From NCBI GenBank assembly GCA_012934845.2, contig WNNJ02002351.1:1-64000 (forward strand): a DNA stretch of 64,000 nucleotides. Reading direction: 5' to 3'. Both the position numbers and the translations under genes were made by a program. The DNA comes from Pomphorhynchus laevis (lineage: Eukaryota; Acanthocephala; Palaeacanthocephala; Echinorhynchida; Pomphorhynchidae). A model generated the notes under the pieces. That model worked only from the letters and a program-made list of their open reading frames with translations, ran no database searches and was not told where the DNA came from. Below are positions 45,101-57,100 of this stretch, piece after piece (position 1 is the stretch's first letter; the number at the start of each line of letters is the position of its first letter).

Positions 45101-48100
45101 GCACGCTTACATGACCACAACAAAACAAAAATGTAAATCATGTGTCGAGAAGGTGTGAACGGAGGAGGTGTTTGAATGTGATAAAGGAGGGAGCGCGGCG
45201 GACGTCGAGAGGGCGTTGATTCCAGGCGAGTGAGGCGGCGACGAGGAAGGATCGGATACCATAGTTGTTGAAGTAATTAGGAACGTGGAGTAAGAGGGTA
45301 TGGTTTGAACGCAGCGATAGCGAGGTGGGGTGAGTGTCGTCTAAGAAAGGAAGTTTGATGAACGATGGGGAGCCGATAGCGATGAGACGAAAAGTTACAA
45401 GGCGGAGTTGTATGCGAATGTAGATGGTAGGCCAGGAGAGTTGAGCAAGATATGTGTATGTGTGGTCGAAGCGACGGAGACGAAAGAGCACTCGAACGGC
45501 TGTGTTGATTATTCGTTGTAGGGGTAGGATGATGGATTTTGGAGAATTGGCGAAATGTCTAAGGCAGTAATCTATTTTAGGGAAAAATAGCGATGAAACA
45601 AGAGACAAACACGAACGGAGGTCGATAAGGGAGCGGCTACTGCGGATGTCACGGGGAATTAAGCTAGACGAGCGAACCTTGTTGCGAACTAAGTTTTCAA
45701 GGGAAAGGTGATCATCGAAATGGAAGCCTAGGAAAGTGAGATTGTGTACCATGGCGATGATCGATGAGGCAAAAGATATAGAGGGAGGAGATATGTTTGG
45801 TTTACAGGAAATGATCCACCTCATTTTGGACTTGTCCGGGTTTAGAACGAGATGGAGATTGAAGAGACGTTTGTAGATAGAAAAAATACAGTTCGAGGCA
45901 GAAATGCCGATATCGTGTATGCAATGTGCGAGTGCATGATCATAGATGAGGATGTCATCGGCGTATTGCATTACGTTAAAGGAGTAAGGTTTGATAAACT
46001 GAAAGATATCGCCAAGCAGAAAAGAGAAAAGCAAGGGACCTAGGATTGAACCTTGTGGGACCTCGCAAAAAATCGGGATGGGAGGGGAGGATGATTAATT
46101 GAAACAGATGCAAAAGGAACGGTCGGATAGATATGAGGCACATCATGCTACGGAGGGGGAAAAGCTGTAATCATAACGAAGGTGAGAAAGGAGGATGGAG
46201 TGGTCGACGATGTCGAAAGCGGAAGAGAGGTCGAGGAAGATGAGAACACTATATAGAGCCTTGTGACTAGAAATGAGTAGGTCCTTTTAAACTTTCATGC
46301 CGGCGATTTCTGTGGAGTGATTAGAGTGGAAATCGGATTGGAAAGGAGTGTACAGATTGGATGAAGAGAGACGAACGTTGATCTGTATTAAGATAAGGCG
46401 TTCAAAGAGCTTATGAAGAGTATAGAGGAGTGAAATGGGGCGATAGTTAAAAGGAAGGGAGAGGTCGAGCGATTATTTTTAAAGAGGGGACAAACGATTG
46501 CAGATTTCAAGTGTGAAGGGAAGATACGACTGCGGATGGACGAGTTAAACAATGTTGTGAGAAAAGGGGATATCGATGAGCATATGGATTTTAGTATGTG
46601 AGTGGCCGGGGATAGGTGAGGTTTTGTTGGGCAAGGACATTAGGACAGATGAGACTTCGGTATTGAGTCAGGGAGAAGATGAAAGAGTTCCGGGAGGATG
46701 AGGCTAAGCAGGGCAGAGTGGGATAATATGGATACCGGGGTGTGAGAGAGCAACGTGGATACTTTGGTCTGGAGAAATGACGAATAATCAATGGAATTGA
46801 TGTTGCAAGGCGAACTAGAGCGAGCAAGGATTGAGTTAAAAGTATTCCATAGAGTCTTAGAGTTGAATGAAGTGATGATTTTATGCTGCTAGAAGGAGTT
46901 GCATTTGGTACGTAGTAGGTTGAAATGAGACTGGCGAAGAGCAAGATAGGAATCACGGAAAAACAGAGTGATCGAGCAGAAATCACGTCCAAGAGAGCGG
47001 TGATAGACACGAAATGCATGACTGAGTCGACGCTTTGAGAGTAGGCAGTGGATGTCAAACCATGATGCACGGTGCAATCGACGGTGTGGGTGAGGCTTGA
47101 AGGGCAAGTGTAGATCGAGAGTGGATGTGAGTTCAGAGTCGAAAAAATGCGAGATCGTGAGGAGACGAATATGTTATTGTGGGATAGGATAGAGACGATT
47201 TGAGTAAGGCAGAGCGGAGAAGGGAGAGGTCAAGATTTCTCCAAGGGCGACGTAAGATTGTAGATGGGTGAGGAGGGGTGTGGTTGTGAGTAAGATCAAG
47301 GGTGACGAGAAAGTGATCGAATAGACCAGGATCGGCGATGGACAGTGATGTGTAGGCATCAAAATGATCGGGGACAGTGATGATGTCGAGTGCGCCACCA
47401 AGGATATATGTGGAAGCAGTGGAGTTGGGATTGTAGTTATAGTTTGATAGAACGTTGATGAACTGGATGGGCACGGTAAAAAAATTAAGAACAAAATATA
47501 TTAGAAAACGATATTAGTAAACTGAAAAAATCTGTTTGTATCACTTTTTACGGTTGACTGACAGTAACAATTTCCCTTTTTTATATAGAAAGCACTTCAA
47601 TCGTAACAATGTCAACGAATAATCTTCGTTATAGAGATACGGTACTGACCTATAATTAGTAGAAATGAAGTCACGAGAAACTCATCGCCAATCTGGAATA
47701 TTCAGCCAGTTATTTTAAGGAATAATAGCCGTTTCATAATAAATAATATTAAATAGGTATTAAAACTTTTAAGAATAGACACAACGTTACCTTTTAAAAT
47801 TACTCCGTTGACGAATTATTGGAGTTGGAGCGAAAACGGGACAATTTTATTTGATATTTCGCTAACCTCTGTTAGCATCTTCAGATTACCAGATATTTTC
47901 TTGAAGATTCTAACAGAGGTTGGCGAAATATTAAATAAAATTTTCCTTCTTTCTTTGATCCAACTTCAATAATTCTTTATCAATAATGAATTATTATCAA
48001 CTATTTAAAATTACTCCGTTGTTTCCAAATGTTTGATGCAAATGTTTGCATTTTCATTTTTTATGTGTAATTTGACCGGTTAAAACCGAAGAACTGAATT

Positions 48101-51100
48101 GTGAATATTTTCCTTTGAGAAGACAAATTCCTGGAAAATTGTTAAAGTATAAATTCCGATGTACGCTAAGCATTTCAGCTACTATAATGATCACATTAGC
48201 ATTATAAAGATCCCCGATAATCTCTTATCCTCAAATTTTTTATTCAGCGGACTCCCATCTGCTATTATAAACTCGGTGTGGTATGTGATGTCTCTAATAT
48301 TTAAGACAACGTACAAACATTTACTACGTATTGTGATCTCCGAATGGTTTTAGGGTATTGCTACATTCTGAATGGTCCAATCACATGTAATGCTGGCATT
48401 TTCCAGCAACACACTGATCCTAAGTTGTTAAGAACAAACGAATACCTTTAAGAGGCTATATTTTTTGTTTCTTTTTTATCTTTTGGATATGAAATAGTAT
48501 TGAATATTTTTAGAAAATCAAACAATATTAAGTGAATGCAATTTGATACGATTGAATATCTACGTATACGATATCTGATCTGCATATACGAATGCAGAAT
48601 GCATAGCAGAATTCTTTGATTTTATTTTAAAAATATTAGAATTTTTGTTTATAGCAACTTCATTTCAAATTTCGCAAGTCGACACCTATTATCAAAAGCA
48701 TCCCATGCATCATATTTGAGAAATCGCAAAATGGTATTTAAAGAGATTTTTGGAATTTTTAGTTTGTTAAAGCAACGTTTGTAAATGCAATCATCACATT
48801 CATTGTAATTTGCACAAAAACGTCCGTTCAGCAATAAGCTGTATTAATGATGATTTGACGCTGCCATTTAGTTATAAAATATAGTTTGATATTAAAAAAA
48901 TATTAACATCATTTTGTTATTTATTAGTCAATTCATAAACATTACGTTTATTTTAAATTTCAATTTTTTATTTTAACTTGATTTAAATTATAAAAAATCT
49001 TAAAACAATTATTTATTTTATTATTTAATTATAATATTTTGATTTAGCATTATTATGTTTTGTTTATTTTATAATTATATTAAATACGTAGACTCAGTTA
49101 GCTGATTTGGTTAATTGTTGTTTGGGACTATTTGTTTATATTTTTGTGACCATTAATTATTAATTATTTAAATATTTTATTTTTATTTATCATTATGTTT
49201 AATTTATGAATAATATTAAATACGTAGACTCAGTTAGCTGATTTGATAAATATTTTTATATTTTTTGTATTCTTTATGAGAAACAAAATATTTGTACGTT
49301 CACAACTAACGCCAAAAACTTATAATTTATCTAGAAAACACCGATGTGAGCCATATGGCGACAAATAATGTCCGAGATGCAAAACACTAAATTTCACATG
49401 TCGTGAATGTAAAAAACAATATGTGGGTCAGACCTTGCTCTCAAATCGACTGCTTTAGTTATTGAAGTGAGCGATCCAATATATTAGATACTATTAAACT
49501 AGAGAGAATAAATGAGTAGGATTTCTTAATACAGAGCTGGTTGTAATCCAACAATAACATTCGAGCGGAAATATATTACGTGATGCAGTTGATAAATTCT
49601 AATAACGTTCACATTTTTCAAGAAAGTGAGCAACTGAAACGTCAAATAATATGATGCTGCAAATTATAGCATAGCTAAAGCCACTTGCGACTAAAATTAA
49701 ATACGAAGTTTATTAAATTTAAATTAAATTAAAATTTATTTAATTAATTAAATTAATTAAAATTAAAATTAAAGTCAGTCGTTTTAAAATGTTTGATCTA
49801 AATGTTTGAATATTTACAATTAATAATCTCTAATATTGTCGGTAATTTTTCGAAATATTTAAAATAAATCATATATTCTTTGCTGGTTTTTGATTTTCAA
49901 TTCAAGAAAAATTAAGAACTAGCTGGTCTAATTATAATTCAAGTTCTTAAAAATATAATCAGAAAATAACATTTTTATATGTTATTCCTAAACAAAGGTT
50001 TAAAATCCAAACAAAGTCAATAATCATCAATAAAAAATCATCAATAGAAAATTTGATCTATTTTATTTAGAATTTAAATCGCTAGCTACTGATGAAATCA
50101 TTTGTATATTTATTCTGTGTAGCAACTAGCGAAATATAAAAATCTATTTATGTTTCGTTGAAAAATTCAAATTCATTAAATTTTATTTTAATTTAATTGA
50201 GTAAATCATTGATTAAAATAAAAATGTAACGCTTATTCTCGTCTGTCTTTTAAAAACTTTATTTTTATCATCAAAAATGGCATCTAATCGATTAACTGTA
50301 CGCATTGCTTTACCAGAATAATCATAAAAACCTATAATTGTAACTACGTGGCCTTAAAGTTGCTTGTCAATATACCAAGGTGGAACTCTAACACAAGTAA
50401 TCGATATTAAGTACAACATTGCGTTTGAAGTTCGCAATAAAGTTTCCTGAATACAAAATAAGATATGCTTAATAACGAGTGCAAAATTGCATTTGCACAT
50501 AAACTTCGAGAAAATTTTCAATATAAAATGGTTTTAACAGTCCACTGATCAATCGTATAGAGCAAGGATGGCAAATCTTTGCTGGCCCTATTTCCATCTT
50601 GTTTTGTCATGAAGGGCCGGACTAATTTATAAAATGTAATAATAATTCGAACTTGAAGAACGAGGCCATCAAAATTACTCACTGCTAATCTGGTCGAGTT
50701 TTCAAAATGTTTGTCCGTTATTCTAGTACGAAAACAGACAATTCGTCTAGCAGCATGCCAGATGAAATTACTCGGCCGGGCACCGGTTGTTCATATGTGG
50801 TATAGAGTTACAAATAACTCGACTTACAAAGACTTAACTATCAAAGGTGATACAACGCTGGTAGTCTGTACAATTTATACAAATAATTATATTAAGAATA
50901 TTAATTAAATAAATTATTTTAAAAGTTTATTTTTATAAGAAAATAAATAAAAATAAATAAATTTCTTATACTATAAGAAATAATATAATCATATACAGTA
51001 AATTTATAATTTTAAATTATTATAATTTTAAATAAAAATAATATTTCTATTTCTTATAATAGAAAGCTAAGCAAAGTTATTTAATGGATATTTTTAGAAT

Positions 51101-54100
51101 TTAAATTTTTAAATGTAAATATACGAAAATTATAATTTATGCAAATTTAGTTAATTATAATAATTTATAATTCATATAATTAAATATATTTTAAATTGTG
51201 TTAATAATTTAAAATATTTCCTTCGAATTTCGCATTTGTAATAGTTGAAGCAGTATTTTTGATTCTTACAAACAAATAGTCCTAATATTTCCCCGGTCAG
51301 AAATACGAAACTATGTATTCTTGACACGAATATTCTTCTGCTAATTTTCAATATTTTTCTTTTATATAGTTTTGTAAATTTATAGTTTTGTATAAATCTA
51401 TAAATAATAACATAATAACATAGCAGTGATGACCACTAATCCTTTTTCTTATCGTATTTAATTTTCAATTCATAACATTTGACTGTTATTGTTAATTACA
51501 ATTTTAAATTTTAACTGGATATAAATATAAATTGATTAAATCATTTATAATTAGTTATTATTTATCTTTATTTATATATCTTTATAAAATACGTGGACTC
51601 AGTTATCTTTACTTAGATATTAGTATTCTTTTAAATGATATCTGATCTTTTGTATCGCATAGTGCAACTGTATTATTAAAAAAATTCAGATTACATGATA
51701 TATTAATTGTTCTAAAATTTTAAATATTTTATTGTAGATTGAAATTAATAATAATCATATTAATTAAATAAATTATTTTAAAAATTTATTTTTACAAGAA
51801 AATAAATAAAAATAAATAAATTTCTTATATTATAAGAAATAATATAATCATATACAGTAAATTAATATTTTAAATTTTAACTGGATATAAATATAAATTG
51901 ATTAAATCTTATATAATTATTTATTATTTATCTTTATTTATATATCGTATAAAATACGTAAACTCAGTTATCTAATTTGTGAACTCATTGATTAAAAATA
52001 AATATTTTAATAAAATTTTTGAGATTGAGCTATGGAAATAATAAAATTACATTTTATTAATAAATGTTTAATAAATTTAAATTGATTTCTAACAAGCATT
52101 ACTAAATTTGAATATGCCATTAAATCAATGATTTAAAAGTTTCAAAACGTGTAACAATATTCTCGATGCAATTCACTGCATTCAAGCTGCTATCAGATGT
52201 TACCCAAGTCGACCTAGTTGATCATGACCTGAAGCTAAACTTCTGTCCCAGAAACCGCATCGTATTGCCAAGCTATTCAATCGACATTGTGCCTTCGTCA
52301 TTCTTCTCGAAAAGCAGTAAAGCCTCATTGAGTTCAGGAAACTGCTTTTTGAACAAGTTATCCGTTATTACACCATCCACATGCCCCGCTGGATTGATAG
52401 AACCGCCGTGGAATCTCCTGTACAGATCAGTGTGATCAATGTTATTTGTATTAGAATATAATACTAGATAAGCAAATTTTATCAGAGGAAATACGTCATT
52501 AATATGTATTTGGCCCCGCTGCTATGTTGGGTCGATGAATAGGAGCCGAAACATGATATTATAGCATTTCTGATGACCTCTGATCCTTATTTTTATACAA
52601 CGTCTGTTATTTATTATTCAATTCATAAGAATTGATTTTTATTTAGAATTTCAATTTTTATTAAAACTTGCCGAAACCTGATAGCATAGCAGTTCCTCCT
52701 GATGACCTGTTATTTATTATTCAATTCATGATTAATTCAGTTCCTCCTGTTATTTATGTATCAATTCATGAAAATTGACTTTTATTTTAAATTTCAAATT
52801 TTTATTTTAACCCGATAAAAGATATAAAATCTTATAACATTTATTTATAATTATTTATTATCTAATTTTTAAATTTTGATTTATTGATTTAACATTATTT
52901 ATTTTTTTATTTATTTTTTTATTTATTTTTATTTATTTATTAATTTATTTTTTATTTTATAATTATATTAAATACACGTTTACTCAGTTAGAATCTTTTC
53001 ATATTGTAAAACAATGTAGGAAACATCAGGCATTTTATGAAACTGTGTTCGTTGTGTTCAAGAGTAGAAAACGCATAATGATTTAAATATTTCAAATAGG
53101 ATGCATTTATTGTAGTGTGTTCTAGCGTTCATTTTGTGGACAATCTTTTTTGTTTTTGCTAGCAAGGAATATTTTAGTTCGTACCAGTTCATAAGTTAGT
53201 TAGCTGCCAAATTGCACATTTTGCAGTTCTATCACCTTTTCAACTTCAGAAATATTATATTTTACGGTTTCAGTGATATTGCCTTTCGTTTTTTCGCGCA
53301 TTCAATGTCGTGACCCTTTTGGTCATTTTGTTGACGCATTACATTTCCAAACGTAATGTGGTCTTTGATTTATGTTTCCCGTTTTCACGTCTGCTCTCAT
53401 TGTTCTGTTAAGTTGTAGTATGTAGTTGTTATTGAAGTTCGACAGTTTTCTATGTCAAATTAGTCTTTCCTTGGATATTGAAAACATTCCCAGACAACGA
53501 CGAATCAGTAAATTGTGATAGGTAAAGTATAAGAACATGTAAATAGTATTTTTAATGTGTATTAAGCGCGTAAGATTTTAGATCAATTGTTTTAGTGACC
53601 TAGTGATACTCAAAGCTGAATTTTTTTATTAAACGAAATTTAATTTCCACGTTTAAATACAAGTAGTAAATAGCTCTCCTCATATCGAAGAGGGCGAAAA
53701 GGATATTTCTCCCTAATTAAGAAATGCTATTATCACGTGCCGGCTTGATTGCATAAGAAATGGAGATCTGAGATACACTAATATTCCTTAATTATGTAAG
53801 CTGTGATTTTCTGCAGTCTTAAATAATAAGCATCCAAACTATAAATTCATCATTTATCGAAAATAAAGAATCACTCAAAAATGAAAAAATTTCGATATAA
53901 AAATCGAAAGCGATCTATACCAAGAGAAGTGCAAGTAGGTTTTTATACTATATTTTATGCGTTAAGTTTAAATGATCTAATATATTTCATTTAATATTTA
54001 AATTATCAATTGCTTAGTGCGACTTGAGTCATTTAAATGACCTACTTCCATCTCGATTTTTAATAATTAATTACATTACAAAATAATTCCGCTGTCGCGT

Positions 54101-57100
54101 ACAGACTCAATAGAAAAGTTTACAATTGTTTGGCTTTATCATTGCCATGGTCAATATCAAATGTTATCTACGATTTTGTATAACTTTGTATTAATGAATT
54201 ATTTGCTAGTGATTATGCAAAAACGTGATATTTATTTTCTTTAAACACATCAACGTTTAGATCAGTCACAACTTCAAGTAAGTTTGATTTCAAATTCAAC
54301 AGAAAGAAGAGGTGGAATAAAATGCCAAGATTTAGATGAAATTGCATAAGAAAAATATATTCACTTATATTTTTTTATTGCGATTAATAAATTATATATA
54401 TTTTTTTTGTAATTTTTAATTCGTTTTTGGGTCTTCTCGGTTTGGTTCTCCCAAGCAAATAAAAAATCTTTTGGCTTATTTTAAGCAGTATAAATATGCG
54501 TATCGACTATGTCAATTTTATTTTGTAGAAACCAAGTTGAGTATTAAAAAAAACATATTTTAATTATCAAATATAAGATCGTTGTGGTTAAAATAATCAC
54601 ATAAAATACTTATTATACATCTTGACATGACTGGTAAGTTTGAGCTTTAAAGAATGCATATTCACAGAAAAATTTGTTTATTTTTAATTTTTCGTCAAAA
54701 AAGTAAATTAAAATTAAAAAATCTCAAAATTTTTAAGCACAAATACAAACTTTTGTATTGCTATTATAAACTAATTTTTGCTATATAACATACTATAATT
54801 TGATCAGCCATGCTCTTAAATATTTGACGATATTCAATTTTACAATTTTAAAAAATATTTGGAAGTTTGTTTAAAAAATTAATTTTTAAATTTCATAACC
54901 AATATCAGAGTATATTGCTCAAAATATTTACATAAAATATATCTGATACATCTCGATACTTTAGTCGTGTTTGGGTATGAATAATGGATCTTCATTAGAA
55001 AATAATTGAAATTGTTTTATCATATTTTGCTATTTGCCTCCCCCACTACTTAAATTGTACATGTGGGATAATCTACTTAAACAGATTATACAAAATATTA
55101 AATAATATTAAATAAATATTTTAACGTCTTACAGATGACTGATTCGACTAACTGGATATCATTAGCTCGAGCTATAACGTCGGACGAAGACGCGGTTCAA
55201 TTTCTCCAAGAACGCGGAGTCATTCCCAGGGGTATATAATTAGATATGCTGACAATCACTTTTTTCCCTCATTAGAAAAAAGTGTCGTCGATTGCACGCA
55301 ATGAAATTGGTGCAAAAAAGTAAATCTTTGCACTGGTATTGCGCCAAAGCAGGTTGCAAGGAATAGGTATCCGTCCGTAAGAACAGGTGGTTTGATGGAT
55401 CCGGAATTCCATTGAAAAAGGTCATTCTCCTTGCATATTGCTGGACAAAGCAGTTAACCAGCATCAAATTTTGTAAAGACGAGTTGGGCCTGAGCCAAGA
55501 AACAGCTGTAGATTTTCGAAACTATTTTCGAGAACTTTGCGCTTTTGACTTTTTGCGCAACCCTTCATTTATTGGCGGCGATGGACTCACAGTTGAAGTC
55601 AACGCGACCATGTATAGCCGTCGCAAATACAACCGCGGGAAGTTGTACCCACAACAATGGTTGTTCGGGGGTATTTGCCGCGAAACTAAGGAGGTCTTTC
55701 TCGTTGCTGTGGATAATCGTACAGCTGACATAGTCGATACGCATATTTATACTGCTTAAAATAAGACAAAAGATTTTTTATTTGCTTGGGAGAACCAAAC
55801 CGATAAGACCCTTGTTTTTTTGTTAATATTTATTAATAATCAATTTTAATGGGGATTCTGTTTATTGTAGTATACATTGAACTCAGTTGCTAGAATTTAC
55901 ACAGGAAAGCCTCAACGATACCAAACGAATTGATCAACTAAAATACAAAAAATTAAAATGCACAAAGATCGCGAGTAATTGCTGATCATGTTAATATTCA
56001 ATCAGCTTTACTAATAAAATATTCGAATAATTCTATTAAAAAATTAATAAATTTTACCGGTTAGCCATAATTCCTCACACAATAGGATTCAATAGATTGA
56101 TTTTATAATGACATTTTGTCATTGAAACTTTATATATTTAGTTATTGATATATTTATATTGTAGTTATATTAGTTATTAGTTATATTTATATTAGTTACT
56201 TGATATTTTAGTTAAATAAACAAAAATCTTTATTTAACGAAAAATACAATTTTAGTAGATATTTCAATTCATTTTGTGTTTAAATGCCTAATTTAAAAAT
56301 TTGCCGACCACGTGCTTTCGAAAAAAGCATTTTGAAAGCATCTTACACCTAGATTTTTAGTTAGCAAAAACAATCCTTTGATGTGAAAACATGAGTGTGA
56401 ATATCAAAAATATCTGTTCAATTATGCAATTGTGTAATTAATCGTTTGTGTTAACATGTATGTAATCACTAGATTAAGAGTTATAAAAGGCGTTTAAATA
56501 AGATATAATAATTAATATATAATATAAATATATTAATATTATATTAATATATTAATGTTATACTATATTAGTATATAAATATTATATATTAATATTATTA
56601 TATATTAATATATTATATATTAAATATATATAACAATTCTTAGTGTATTCAAAAAATAGGATCAATATATTCTAAAATTACAATCCTCACTGGACTCATA
56701 GACATAAAGAGAAAATTCTTATTAATTTAAGTAAATTACAATAAACCTTTGGATTTTCTTATATATGATGCACCACCATTGTAATGGTGGTGCACGGATG
56801 TGCTGAATAAACAGCAGTCCTGGATTTATCACAAGATGCGGCATTTATATAAAATAGTGTTGCTTGATAGACTGGACTTCGATTCACGACTTTCAGTAAC
56901 CATAAAATGACATGGTGACTGAAAGTCGTGAATCGAAATCCAGTCTATCAATCAACACCATTATATATATTTAAAAAGCGTTAACATAAGATACTGTAAT
57001 TGTATATTTATGATATACAATTACAATATATAAATATACAATATTAGTTATATACAATATATATTAATTATACAATTTACAATATATAATATACAATATC

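Larger units (their letters stand above)
45005..47480 (-). mobile_element. 5'-truncated L2/CR1-like LINE (family D) in the left arm
   Basis: It is absent from the right arm: there cggttataacgaac...aagaacaaaatatatt is continuous, whereas here 2.48 kb separates acggttataa (44993) from aagaacaaaa (47482). The 3' end (left) has an A/T run, and the 5' end (right) stops inside the endonuclease, as for TPRT truncation. ACGGT plus A-rich DNA at both ends (44993, 47474) may be an imperfect target duplication. A 3'-end copy of the same family is at 14985-15262. Confidence 0.85.
47482..49701 (+). repeat. large inverted duplication, left arm, inner segment
   Basis: Reverse complement of 58209-60424 at about 99%: the 61-codon frame at 48649-48834 (-) and the 64-codon frame at 48159-48353 (+) are translated identically in the mate (59075-59260, 59556-59750). 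The match ends abruptly at ccacttgcgactaaaattaaa. Confidence 0.95.

Noticed and set aside
48159-48834. Two short frames identical in both arms, hence 'conserved' genes.
   Set aside because: The identity follows from the recent duplication; the whole arm is equally conserved, so it says nothing about coding.
53881-53934. Short ATG frame with donor as a coding exon of the RhoGAP gene.
   Set aside because: It would fall in the middle of the SH3 domain, adding unrelated residues; retained only as a possible alternative leader.
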